Source of the DNA: JAUREX01 sp044356825
Lineage (GTDB): Bacteria > Pseudomonadota > Alphaproteobacteria > Rhodobacterales > Rhodobacteraceae
NCBI GenBank assembly: GCA_044356825.1
Contig: JBIKVM010000109.1
Location: forward strand, 1-9,876
Length of the DNA: 9,876 bases
Reading direction: 5' to 3'
Shown here piece after piece: positions 1 through 6,648 of the stretch. The notes under the pieces were generated by a model. It did not search any database. It was not told the origin of the DNA and saw only the letters and a list, made by a program, of their open reading frames with translations. Positions within the stretch are counted from its first letter, which is position 1. Every line of letters starts with the position of its first letter. The position numbers and the translations under genes were made by a program.

Positions 1-1
1 A

Positions 2-463
2 TTCCCGACCGAACTCAGGGACGAGACGGGTGAGCGTCTGGGCGCCCGCGGGCGCGAGTTCGGCACCGTGACGGGTCGCAAGCGCCGCTGCGGCTGGTTC
101 GATGCCGCGCTGGTGCGCCAGACCTGCGCCATCTCGGGCATCAACGGCATCGCGCTCACCAAGCTCGACGTGCTCGACGGGTTCGAGCGGCTGCGGATCT
201 GCACGGGCTATGACCTCGACGGCCGGCGGCTCGATTACCTGCCGACGGCGGCCGATCAGCAGGCGCGCTGCGTGCCGGTCTATGAAGAGGTCGAGGGCTG
301 GCGGGAATCGACCGAAGGCGCGCGGTCCTGGGCCGACCTGCCGGGGGCGGCGGTGAAATATGTCCGCCGGATCGAGGAGCTGATCGGCTGCCCGGTCGCG
401 ATGCTCTCGACGAGCCCCGAGCGCGACGACACGATCCTCGTGACCGACCCCTTCGCGGACTGA
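2..463 (+). CDS. purA: Adenylosuccinate synthetase, C-terminal part (5' end outside window)
   Basis: PurA joins IMP and aspartate with GTP hydrolysis to give adenylosuccinate, the first committed step of AMP synthesis in the cytoplasm. The visible 153 residues are the last third of a protein usually near 430 residues. The reading frame is open from base 2, so the gene enters from the left. Recognisable family blocks, in order, are GREFGTVTGRKRRCGWFD (residues 18-34 of the fragment), the guanine-nucleotide-contacting block TKLDVLDG (53-60), the YLPT block, GWRESTEGARSW, and the C-terminal RIEELIGCPVAMLSTSPERD ending in DPFAD. A GTG at 68 could be taken for a start, but the frame upstream of it is clearly PurA. 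The stop is followed after 4 bases by the DUF2842 gene, so the two are probably co-transcribed. The fragment looks intact. Confidence 0.96.
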   Translation, partial: FPTELRDETGERLGARGREFGTVTGRKRRCGWFDAALVRQTCAISGINGIALTKLDVLDGFERLRICTGYDLDGRRLDYLPTAADQQARCVPVYEEVEGWRESTEGARSWADLPGAAVKYVRRIEELIGCPVAMLSTSPERDDTILVTDPFAD

Positions 464-467
464 TCCG

Positions 468-689
468 ATGCAGCGGCGCACGCGCAAGAGGCTCGCCTAT
501 CTGATCCTGCTCGTGGGCCTGCCCGCCTATGTGGTGGTCGCGGTCTCGATCCTGAACGCGCTCGATCGCCCGCCGATCTGGGTCGAGTTCGCGGTCTATG
601 TCGTGCTCGGCATCCTCTGGGCACTGCCCTTCCGCGCCGTGTTCCGCGGCCTCGCCCAGCCCGAGGACAAGGACAACCCCGACCGCTAG
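468..689 (+). CDS. DUF2842 small membrane protein
   Basis: This 73-residue protein belongs by recognition to DUF2842, a small alphaproteobacterial membrane family of unknown function. It starts with a basic stretch (MQRRTRKR, residues 1-8) and has two hydrophobic helices at about residues 10-30 and 39-60, then a charged tail ending in EDKDNPDR. The basic N-terminus suggests that end stays in the cytoplasm. The ATG lies 4 bases after the purA stop with no strong Shine-Dalgarno sequence, which suggests translation coupled to purA. Its TAG stop (687-689) shares the palindrome CTAG with the stop of the convergent gene, giving a 4-base tail overlap. No function can be assigned; the link to purA may only be shared transcription. 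Confidence 0.85.
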   Translation: MQRRTRKRLAYLILLVGLPAYVVVAVSILNALDRPPIWVEFAVYVVLGILWALPFRAVFRGLAQPEDKDNPDR

Positions 690-1735
690 GCTGACGACCG
701 TCCGAGTTCGGGGGCCGCGAGCGTGTAGCGGTTCCCCTCGACCCGGCGCAGACGCCCCGATGCGACAAGCGCTGCAAATGCGTCGGCGCGCCCGAGCGCG
801 TCGGACGGGCCATCGGCAGGGGGATGTCGCGCGACCAGACCAACCACGGCCGCTGCCTCGAAGCTACGCCGTCCCTCGATCACGGTCAGATAGGCGGCGG
901 CGGCCTCGATCAGCTCCGACAAGGTGTCGGCACCGGCGCGGCTGGCGTAATCGGCAAATCCCACTCCGCCGACGGCGGCTGGCGCGGCGGACGGCGCGGT
1001 GCTGTCCGTGCCCGCCCCGTCGGCTCGAAGGTCCGGCACAAGTCGCAGTACAGGCAGTCGGGCACTTCGCATTTCGAGGGGATCAGGAGGGGCCGCCTCG
1101 CCCCGAGGCTCGCTCGGGGCGGCGATTGCGTCTTGCGGCGTCAGCTCGACTGGGCCTGTCGATGCGAATAGGGCGGCGTCCGTTCTGGCTGGTTCCGGAG
1201 AGCTGTCAGGCGCTTCGGCTTCGCCGGGCTCCGCGCCGGGCTCCGCATCGGGCCGGCTGCGTCCGGACTGGGCGGCGGCCGCGGCTGCTGCGACAGCCGC
1301 GCGCAGGTTGGCGATCGCCGCAGCGCGGCGGCGCGCGCTGCGCTCCGAGGGGCTTTCGTGTGGTTCAGCGCCGGACGGGGGGGGCTCATCGGTTGCGACC
1401 TCGGCATCTTCGGCGGGGCGAACCTCGCGCAGCGGCGATCCGGCAAGCTCGGCGACGGTTGCGAGGTCTAGCGTTCCTTCGTCCATCTGGCGGCGCATCT
1501 CCTGCGCTGCGATCTGCTGGAGAAGCGCCATGTCGACCTGCGGCGGGGGCAGGGCGAATTGGGGCGACTGCTCGGCGATCATGCGGAAATGGTCACTCAG
1601 GGCCTGAACGATCGCTTCGGGATGCTTGTAGCCCGTGAGGGTGCAACTGAACGCGCCATAGCTCACCGTCAGCGTGCGGGTGCGGCCATCCTCGACCTTG
1701 ACCTCTGTTTCGGCGTCGGGCTGCTTTCTGCCCAT
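686..1735 (-). CDS. Low-complexity Rhodobacterales protein of unknown function (often labelled CheA-like)
   Basis: The protein has about 349 residues from the ATG at 1733-1735. It has a conserved N-terminal block (about residues 21-75, with SYGAFSCTLTGYKHP and a following helix with HFRMIAEQSPQF). A long Ala/Pro/Glu/Ser-rich middle follows (about 100-255, including a run of nine alanines). A conserved C-terminal block comes last (about 258-345, with FADYASRAGADTLSELIEAAAAYLT, then a winged-helix-like end with ASGRLRRVEGNRYTL; quoted here in pieces). This architecture matches a Rhodobacterales family that automatic pipelines sometimes call chemotaxis protein CheA. I see no histidine-kinase or Hpt motif, so that name is not supported. 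The frame stays open up to 1885, but that would run into the divergent thiN gene; ATG 1735 puts the conserved block near the N-terminus. Role unknown. Confidence 0.75.
   Translation of the reverse strand: MGRKQPDAETEVKVEDGRTRTLTVSYGAFSCTLTGYKHPEAIVQALSDHFRMIAEQSPQFALPPPQVDMALLQQIAAQEMRRQMDEGTLDLATVAELAGSPLREVRPAEDAEVATDEPPPSGAEPHESPSERSARRRAAAIANLRAAVAAAAAAAQSGRSRPDAEPGAEPGEAEAPDSSPEPARTDAALFASTGPVELTPQDAIAAPSEPRGEAAPPDPLEMRSARLPVLRLVPDLRADGAGTDSTAPSAAPAAVGGVGFADYASRAGADTLSELIEAAAAYLTVIEGRRSFEAAAVVGLVARHPPADGPSDALGRADAFAALVASGRLRRVEGNRYTLAAPELGRSSA
1223..1246. repeat. Perfect tandem 12-bp duplication inside the low-complexity gene
   Basis: GCCGGGCTCCGC occurs twice head to tail (1223-1234 and 1235-1246). 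On the minus strand it encodes the doubled GAEP unit (AEPGAEPGE) in the disordered middle of the protein. The unit is a multiple of three, so the frame is kept. It looks like a recent slippage duplication in a permissive linker. Confidence 0.8.
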
Positions 1736-1850
1736 TCTCGGCCCCGCTTGGCTTGCCGCGGCCGCCCCCTGCGGCCCCTCCGTACCTGTTTGCCAGCCCG
1801 CGGCGCGCAGGGCAATTGCCATTCCCGCGCCAGCGGGTGATCTGTACATC
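1736..1850. promoter_or_regulatory. Divergent intergenic region between the low-complexity gene and thiN
   Basis: These 115 bases must hold the start signals of both divergent genes. A possible sigma-70-like pair for thiN is TTGCCA (1816-1821) with TGATCT 17 bases later, but the -10 match is weak. A GC hairpin GGCCGC-CCCCT-GCGGCC lies at 1760-1776. No TPP riboswitch consensus is visible upstream of the thiamine gene. The assignment rests on gene layout more than on motif strength. Confidence 0.35.
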
Positions 1851-2528
1851 ATGGACAGTCCGATCATCGCAAGCGAAGGGGGCATAACCCTCGCGGGAGG
1901 CGCGCCCTTCGGCGCGGCCTTGTTGCGCGAGGCGCTCGGCTACGCGCCGCGGCTTGTTGCCGCCGACGGGGGGGCGGATCGGCTCCTGCGTCTCGGCCAC
2001 ATGCCCGAAATCGCGATCGGCGATTTCGATTCTATTTCGGCTGCAGCGCGCGAAACCCTCGGGGCCGACCGGCTCCATCACATACCCGAGCAGGATACGA
2101 CCGATTTCGACAAGGCGCTGCGATCAGTGACGGCGCCATTCGTCCTCGGCCTCGGCTTTACCGGGGCGCGGATCGACCACGGGCTGGCGGTCCTCAATGC
2201 GCTCGGCCGCCACTCGGGGCGGCGCGTCCTGCTGGTTGGACCGCGCGATGTCACCTTCCTCGCTCCGGCCGAACTCGCGCTCCGGCTGCCCGTCGGCACG
2301 CGGCTTTCACTTTTTCCGCTGGCCGAGGTCCGGGGCGAGAGCGTGGGTCTGCACTGGCCGATCGGCGGTGTGGACTTTCACCCGCGTGGCCTGATCGGCA
2401 CATCCAACCGCGTGAGCATGCCCGAGGTGCGGCTTTCCTTTGACCGCCCGGGGATGCTTGTCATCCTGCCGCGGGCCCGACTCGGGGCGGCGGTGGCGGC
2501 ACTTGCCCCCGCCCCAGCGCCGCGGTGA
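1851..2528 (+). CDS. thiN: Thiamine pyrophosphokinase (thiamine diphosphokinase)
   Basis: The enzyme transfers pyrophosphate from ATP to thiamine to make thiamine diphosphate in the cytoplasm. That cofactor serves pyruvate and 2-oxoglutarate dehydrogenases and transketolase. The 225 residues fit the family length. Family motifs in order: AADGGADRLL (38-47), IGDFDS (56-61) and DTTDFDKAL (82-90), whose aspartates form the Mg/ATP site. Next come GFTGARIDHGLAVLNAL (102-118), the beta-rich C-terminal half with LSLFPL (152-157), and the thiamine-side GTSNRVS (183-189). The frame is open further upstream, but homology begins at the ATG at 1851. The Shine-Dalgarno sequence is weak (GGGTGA at 1835-1840). 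The last 68 bases overlap the convergent transporter gene. The symbol is the Bacillus one for this activity; Rhodobacterales copies often carry no symbol. Confidence 0.93.
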   Translation: MDSPIIASEGGITLAGGAPFGAALLREALGYAPRLVAADGGADRLLRLGHMPEIAIGDFDSISAAARETLGADRLHHIPEQDTTDFDKALRSVTAPFVLGLGFTGARIDHGLAVLNALGRHSGRRVLLVGPRDVTFLAPAELALRLPVGTRLSLFPLAEVRGESVGLHWPIGGVDFHPRGLIGTSNRVSMPEVRLSFDRPGMLVILPRARLGAAVAALAPAPAPR

Positions 2529-3423
2529 CCCGTTCGCGGTGGATGATGTAGAGCCCGGCCGAGACGATGATCGCGATCCCGGCCCAGGTCATGGCATCGG
2601 GGAAATCGTCAAAGATGAAATAGCCGAAGACGGCGGCCGTCGCGATCTCCAGATAGTGCAGCGGCGCGAGGGTTGCCGCAGGGGCAAGGCGCAGCGCATA
2701 GGTGATGAACATGTGGCTCACGCTTGCCGACAGCCCGACCCCGATCAACCACAGCCTCGCGACCCCCTCGGGCCTGGTGATCGCGACGCCCGGGATCTTG
2801 CTGTCGGCGAGTAGCCACAAGACTCCGGCCGCCATCAGCGCGGCGATCCAGGCGGTGTGGAACTGCATTGCGACCGGGTGCATCCGCTGCGACAGCCTGC
2901 GGGTGAAGAGCATGTAGAGCGCAAACGTCACCGCTGTCGCGACCGGCAGCAGCGCCGCGAGCCCAAAGGTGGCGAAGGCCGGCTGGATCACGAGGAGCGA
3001 GCCCGCAAAGCCCACGACCGAGGCCGCGATCCTGCGCGGTCCGACAGCTTCGCCGAACCAGAAGCGGCCCAGAAGCAGCAGGATGAAGGAATCGATGAAC
3101 GCGATCGCCAGCGCATCCGCGATGGGCATGACCGACAGCGCGCCGACGAAGGTGACGGTCGCGAGCACGGATACCCCTGCTCGCGCCAGCAGCAATCCGA
3201 TCGCGTCACGCCCGATGCCGAGACCCGAACGCATGACGATCAGGATGGGCGCCATGCAGACGGCCTGAACCACGAAGCGCGCGAGCGTCACGATACCGGC
3301 CGAGACGCTCGCCGCGGCGAGTTTCGCCGTCACGTCGATGAGGGGGGCGGTGATGCAGAACGCGAGCATGAGGAGCGCGCCCAGAAGCGCGCGGTCACCG
3401 ACGGGGGCAGGGGATCTGGCCAT
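2461..3423 (-). CDS. EamA/DMT-superfamily transporter, adjacent to bhcR
   Basis: The 320-residue inner-membrane protein has about ten hydrophobic helices, near residues 11-31, 42-64, 74-95, 100-119, 131-148, 153-173, 188-206, 222-243, 247-271 and 277-296. They are arranged as the two five-helix halves of the drug/metabolite transporter (EamA) fold. The ends of the halves carry the usual pattern, for example IADALAIAFIDSFILLLLGRFW (101-122, quoted only as a landmark) and PLHYLEIATAAVFGYFIF. A Pro-rich tail (VPPPPPRVGP) follows the last helix and is encoded by the stretch overlapping thiN. The ATG at 3423 lies 15 bases after the bhcR stop on the same strand, so co-transcription with the glyoxylate-responsive regulator is likely. 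The substrate cannot be read from sequence. Given the context, a C2 acid, glycine or aspartate-like compound is a reasonable guess, no more. Confidence 0.88.
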   Translation of the reverse strand: MARSPAPVGDRALLGALLMLAFCITAPLIDVTAKLAAASVSAGIVTLARFVVQAVCMAPILIVMRSGLGIGRDAIGLLLARAGVSVLATVTFVGALSVMPIADALAIAFIDSFILLLLGRFWFGEAVGPRRIAASVVGFAGSLLVIQPAFATFGLAALLPVATAVTFALYMLFTRRLSQRMHPVAMQFHTAWIAALMAAGVLWLLADSKIPGVAITRPEGVARLWLIGVGLSASVSHMFITYALRLAPAATLAPLHYLEIATAAVFGYFIFDDFPDAMTWAGIAIIVSAGLYIIHRERVTAALGRGQVPPPPPRVGPAAG

Positions 3424-3438
3424 GGTCGTGCGCTGCTT

Positions 3439-4263
3439 TCAGGGGATTTGCGGTGGGGTGCCGGCGATGGCGCGCGTCACCTCATCGGCGGCTGCGCGCA
3501 CCCGAAGCCCGATCGCCGCTGCCGTATCGAGCCCCATGCGGAACGCCGGGCCCGAGACCGACAGGCCCGCGACCGGCTCGCCGTGGCCGTTGAAGATCGG
3601 GGCCGCGACGCAGCGCATCCCCTCGGCGCGTTCCTGATCGTCGATGGCGAAACCGCGCGCGCGTGCCCGCGCCAGATCGGCCGCCAGCACCTCGGGCGAG
3701 GTGATCGAGAGCTGCGTGAACCCTGCCAGACCGACACGCGCGACAATCGCGGCAACCCGTTCGGGCGGATAGAAGGCCAGCAGCGCCTTGCCGATGCCCG
3801 AGACATGCATCGGCGCCTTGGTGCCCGGGGCGAAAAAGGCGCGGATCGCCTCATGCGTCTCGACCTGGCTCAGGAACAGCACCTCGTCGCGCGATTCGAC
3901 CCCGAGGTTCGCTGTCTCGCCCGTCGCGCGCATCAGCGCGTCCATGGGCGCGCGCGACCGCTCGACCACCTTGGTGCGGCGCAGGAAGGCCGAGCCCACG
4001 CGGAACGCGCCCGGCCCGACATGCCACATCTGCCCGCCCTCGTCCGTCTCGGCCATGCCGTGCGCGGCAAGGGTCTGGAGCGTGCGATAGACCGTCGCCG
4101 GCGCCTCGGCCGTCAGCGCGGCCAGCTCGCTCAGCGACCGCCCGGGATGCGCGGCGAGGATGCCGAGCATCTCGAGCCCGCGGTCGAGGGCGCGGATCAC
4201 CGTCTGGTCGGTCGTGTCGTTGAAGGCGCGCGGCCGGCCGCGCGGTCGGGGCGATTCGGGCAG
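3439..4263 (-). CDS. bhcR: IclR-family regulator of the beta-hydroxyaspartate cycle, BhcR
   Basis: From the preferred CTG start the protein has 274 residues. It has a basic N-terminus with PRGRP (7-11), a winged helix-turn-helix at about 22-82 (recognition helix near APATVYRTLQTL, 54-65), and the IclR effector domain at about 97-268 with SGIGKALLAF (155-164) and DDQERAEGMRCVAAPIFN (208-225). In Paracoccus denitrificans the orthologue controls the bhc operon in response to glyoxylate. Divergence from bhcA across an AT-rich gap supports the same job here. The frame extends to ATG 4323 and TTG 4335. However, those extra codons include ATA, AGG, CGA, GGA, ATT, TTT and AAT, unlike the rest of the gene, and lack a Shine-Dalgarno sequence. 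GGAGGG lies 6 bases before CTG 4263. If CTG is not used, ATG 4323 is the start. Confidence 0.92.
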   Translation of the reverse strand: MPESPRPRGRPRAFNDTTDQTVIRALDRGLEMLGILAAHPGRSLSELAALTAEAPATVYRTLQTLAAHGMAETDEGGQMWHVGPGAFRVGSAFLRRTKVVERSRAPMDALMRATGETANLGVESRDEVLFLSQVETHEAIRAFFAPGTKAPMHVSGIGKALLAFYPPERVAAIVARVGLAGFTQLSITSPEVLAADLARARARGFAIDDQERAEGMRCVAAPIFNGHGEPVAGLSVSGPAFRMGLDTAAAIGLRVRAAADEVTRAIAGTPPQIP

Positions 4264-4269
4264 GGCGAA

Positions 4270-4275
4270 CCCTCC
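4270..4275 (-). promoter_or_regulatory. Ribosome binding site supporting a CTG start of bhcR
   Basis: On the minus strand the sequence GGAGGG is followed by six bases (TTCGCC) and then CTG at 4263-4261. This is a strong Shine-Dalgarno match at good spacing, while neither ATG 4323 nor TTG 4335 has one. It is the main argument for the shorter BhcR. Confidence 0.5.
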
Positions 4276-4323
4276 ATTTCGGTGGCGCCTTATCGCGCTC
4301 TGCCCAATGAAAAAGCACTTCAT

Positions 4324-4382
4324 GTTGAGATGCAACGAAAAAACAGCATGTGCTGCAAGAGCGAAAAATGTTTTCGAAAAAA
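4324..4382. promoter_or_regulatory. AT-rich bhcR-bhcA control region with candidate BhcR operator
   Basis: This is the most AT-rich stretch of the window. It contains CGAAAAAA at 4336-4343, CGAAAAA at 4362-4368 and CGAAAAAA at 4375-4382, with starts 26 and 13 bases apart. Inverted repeats seen directly are GTTG-N5-CAAC (4324-4336), CAGCA-TG-TGCTG (4344-4355), CGAAAA-ATG-TTTTCG (4362-4376) and the overlapping perfect palindrome TTTTCGAAAA (4371-4380). The region lies between divergent bhcR and bhcA, where IclR-type regulators usually bind. Which palindrome is the operator cannot be settled from one sequence. No convincing sigma-70 -10 box for bhcA was found; TTGCCC (4383-4388) with TTACAC (4405-4410) is a weak pair. 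Confidence 0.6.
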
Positions 4383-4424
4383 TTGCCCGGCCTGCGACAA
4401 AGGGTTACACCCCGGCCATCCAAC

Positions 4425-4430
4425 GGAGGA
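4425..4430 (+). promoter_or_regulatory. Ribosome binding site of bhcA
   Basis: GGAGGA lies 6 bases before the ATG at 4437. It fixes the bhcA start there and not at the in-frame upstream ATG codons at 4350 and 4368, which fall inside the AT-rich control region and lack such a site. Confidence 0.75.
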
Positions 4431-4436
4431 ATCCCC

Positions 4437-5630
4437 ATGTCGCTGCAAAATCCCGTCTTCATTCCCGGCCCGACCAACATGCCCGAGGCCCTTCGCAAGG
4501 CCTGCGACATTCCGACGGTCGATCACCGCTCGGCGGCATTCGCCCGCATGATCGGTCCCGCCCTTGCCGGCGTGCGCAAGGTGCTCGGGATGGGGGCGAC
4601 GGGCGATGTGGCCCTCATCCCCGGCACCGGAACCGGCGGGTGGGAGACGGCGCTGACCAACACCCTCTCGCCCGGCGACACGGTTCTCGCGGCGCGTTTC
4701 GGCATGTTCTCGCAGCGCTGGATCGAGATGTGCCGCCGCTTTGGCCTCGATGTGCAGGTGATCGAGACGCCCTGGGGCGAGGGGATGCCCAATGCCGCGG
4801 TCGAGGCCGCGCTGCGCGCCGATACCGGCCACAAGATCCGCGCCGTCCTCGCCACCCACAACGAGACCGCGACGGGCGTCTATTCGGACATCGCCGCCGT
4901 GCGCCGCGCGATGGATGCGGCCGGCCACCCGGCGCTGCTCTTTGTCGATGGAGTCTCCTCCATCGCCTCGATGCCCTTCGAGATGGACGCCTGGGGCGTC
5001 GATGTCGCGGTGGCCGGGTCGCAAAAGGGCTTCATGCTGCCCACGGGCCTTGCCATCGTGGGGATCAGCGACAAGGCGCGCCGCGCAATGGATCGGGCGA
5101 CGCTGCCGCGCAGCTATTTCGACCTGCGCGACATGTTCGCCTCGAACGCCAACGGCAGCTTCCCCTACACCCCGCCCGTCGGTCTGATCGCGGGCCTCGC
5201 GGCATCGGTCGCGATGCTCGAGGATGAGGGGCTCGCGGCTGTCTATGCCCGCCACGCGCGCATCGCCGAGGGCGTGCGCCGCGCGATTGCCGCCTGGGGG
5301 CTGAAGCCCTGTGCGGCTCGGCCCGAGCTCTATTCGAACACCGTCACGGCCGTCGTCGTGCCCGCGGGCTGCAACGGCACCGACCTCGTGCGGCTCGCGG
5401 CCGAGAAATACGGCGTCGCCTTCGGCGTCGGCCTCGGCGAGGTCGCGGGCAAGGTCTTCCGCATCGGGCATCTGGGGATGCTCAGCGATGTGGTGATGCT
5501 CTCGGGGCTCGCCACGGCCGAGATGTGCATGGCCGATCTGGGCTGGCCGGTGCGTCTGGGATCGGGCGTCGCCGCCGCGCAGGAGTTCTATCGCGGCAGC
5601 ACCGCCGCGGCCGTGCGCGCCGCCGCCTGA
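4437..5630 (+). CDS. bhcA: L-aspartate:glyoxylate aminotransferase BhcA
   Basis: BhcA transfers the amino group of aspartate to glyoxylate, giving glycine and oxaloacetate. It both primes the beta-hydroxyaspartate cycle with glycine and releases its product. The 397 residues form a fold-type I, class V PLP enzyme related to alanine/serine-glyoxylate aminotransferases. Landmarks: IPGPTNMPE (9-17), TVDHRS (27-32), the PLP-phosphate loop GTGTGGWE (63-70), ATHNETATGV (139-148), Asp171 in LLFVDGVSS (pairs with the pyridine nitrogen), and the PLP lysine Lys197 in AGSQKGFMLP. The C-terminal half has ARPELYSNTVTAVVVP, VAGKVFRIGHLG and GSGVAAAQEFYR, all close to the Paracoccus protein as I recall it. 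It is the first gene of the operon; bhcB starts 23 bases downstream. Pipelines may call it serine-pyruvate aminotransferase, but the bhc context argues otherwise. Confidence 0.95.
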   Translation: MSLQNPVFIPGPTNMPEALRKACDIPTVDHRSAAFARMIGPALAGVRKVLGMGATGDVALIPGTGTGGWETALTNTLSPGDTVLAARFGMFSQRWIEMCRRFGLDVQVIETPWGEGMPNAAVEAALRADTGHKIRAVLATHNETATGVYSDIAAVRRAMDAAGHPALLFVDGVSSIASMPFEMDAWGVDVAVAGSQKGFMLPTGLAIVGISDKARRAMDRATLPRSYFDLRDMFASNANGSFPYTPPVGLIAGLAASVAMLEDEGLAAVYARHARIAEGVRRAIAAWGLKPCAARPELYSNTVTAVVVPAGCNGTDLVRLAAEKYGVAFGVGLGEVAGKVFRIGHLGMLSDVVMLSGLATAEMCMADLGWPVRLGSGVAAAQEFYRGSTAAAVRAAA

Positions 5631-5653
5631 CGGCGCGCGGGCGGGCGAGGACG

Positions 5654-6619
5654 ATGAAGGACATGACCGAGATGCACATCCCGACCTTCGATGACGTGAT
5701 CGCGGCCCACGACCGGATCCGTCCGCACATCCACGAAACCCCGGTCCTGACGTCGAGTTTCCTCAACCGGCTGACCGGGGCGGAGCTTTTCTTCAAGTGC
5801 GAGAACTTCCAGAAGGCCGGCGCCTTCAAGGTGCGGGGGGCGTCGAACGCGGTGTTCGGCCTGTCGGACGACAAGCTCGACCGCGGCGTCGCGACCCATT
5901 CGAGCGGCAACCACGCCCTCTCGCTCTCCTACGCGGCGGGGCGGCGGGGGATCCCCTGCACGGTGGTGATGCCGCGCACCGCGCCGCAGGCCAAGAAGGA
6001 TGCGGTGCGCGGCTATGGTGGCGTCATCGTCGAATGCGAGCCCTCGACCTCCTCGCGCGAGGCGGTGTTCGCCGAGGTGGTCGCGCAATCGGGGGCCGAT
6101 TTCGTCCATCCCTACAACGACCCGCGCGTGATCGCGGGGCAGGCCACCTGCTCGCGCGAACTCCTCGGCCAGGTGCCGGCGCTCGACGCGGTGATCGCGC
6201 CCATCGGCGGGGGCGGGATGGTGTCGGGCACCTGCCTGACGCTCTCGACCCTCGCGCCCGACGTCAGGATCTATGCCGCCGAGCCCGAACAGGCCGATGA
6301 CGCCGCGCGCAGCTTCCGCGCCGGCCACATCATCGCCGACGACGCGCCCGTGACGGTGGCCGACGGCCTCAAGGTGCCGCTCAAGGAACTGACGTGGCAT
6401 TTCGTCAGGAACCACGTCACCGACATCCTGACGGCGACCGAGCAGGAAATCATCGACGCGATGAAACTGACCTGGGCGCGCATGAAGATCGTGATCGAAC
6501 CCTCTTGCGCCGTGCCCCTCGCCACCATCCTCGGGAACCCCGAGGTGTTCCGCGGCAAGCGGGTCGGCGTCATCATCACCGGCGGCAACGTCGACCTCGA
6601 CAAGCTGCCCTGGCTCTGA
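5654..6619 (+). CDS. bhcB: beta-Hydroxyaspartate dehydratase BhcB
   Basis: BhcB removes water from beta-hydroxyaspartate to form iminosuccinate, the third step of the cycle. The 321 residues form a fold-type II PLP enzyme of the threonine/serine dehydratase group. Landmarks: ENFQKAGAFKVRGA (50-63) with the Schiff-base Lys59, THSSGNHA (81-88) where Ser84 is the expected second catalytic base, the phosphate-binding GGGG (185-188), AAEPEQADDA (208-217), and the terminal ITGGNVDLDKLPW (308-320). The start at ATG 5654 is preceded by GCGAGG at short spacing. ATG 5663 is nearly as good and gives MTEMHIP. The frame is open back to 5525, inside bhcA, but that part reads as arginine-rich shadow sequence. 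It may be mislabelled threonine ammonia-lyase or 3-hydroxyaspartate ammonia-lyase; the latter would waste the nitrogen that BhcD retains here. Confidence 0.94.
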   Translation: MKDMTEMHIPTFDDVIAAHDRIRPHIHETPVLTSSFLNRLTGAELFFKCENFQKAGAFKVRGASNAVFGLSDDKLDRGVATHSSGNHALSLSYAAGRRGIPCTVVMPRTAPQAKKDAVRGYGGVIVECEPSTSSREAVFAEVVAQSGADFVHPYNDPRVIAGQATCSRELLGQVPALDAVIAPIGGGGMVSGTCLTLSTLAPDVRIYAAEPEQADDAARSFRAGHIIADDAPVTVADGLKVPLKELTWHFVRNHVTDILTATEQEIIDAMKLTWARMKIVIEPSCAVPLATILGNPEVFRGKRVGVIITGGNVDLDKLPWL

Positions 6620-6648
6620 AGCTTTCACATCCCTGCGGAGGACCATCC

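Noticed and set aside
598..1638. 346-codon plus-strand open frame opposite the low-complexity gene
   Set aside because: It is an arginine-rich shadow frame. The minus-strand frame carries the conserved N- and C-terminal blocks of a known protein family.
686..1735. Identity as a chemotaxis kinase CheA
   Set aside because: No Hpt histidine motif, no HATPase boxes (N, G1, G2) and no CheW-like domain are visible; only a legacy pipeline name suggests it.
1736..1850. Possible TPP riboswitch upstream of thiN
   Set aside because: The conserved THI-box segments (CTGAGA and the ACCTGATCTGGATAATGCCAGCG-like stretch) are not present, and thiN-type salvage genes often lack one.
2857..4551. 564-codon plus-strand open frame opposite the transporter and bhcR
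   Set aside because: It lies antisense to two clear protein-family genes, is dominated by Arg/Asp/Glu/His typical of shadow frames in GC-rich DNA, and shows no domain motif.
4320..5471. 383-codon minus-strand open frame opposite bhcA
   Set aside because: It is a shadow of bhcA caused by high GC at third positions; it has no recognisable motif and bhcA is unambiguous.
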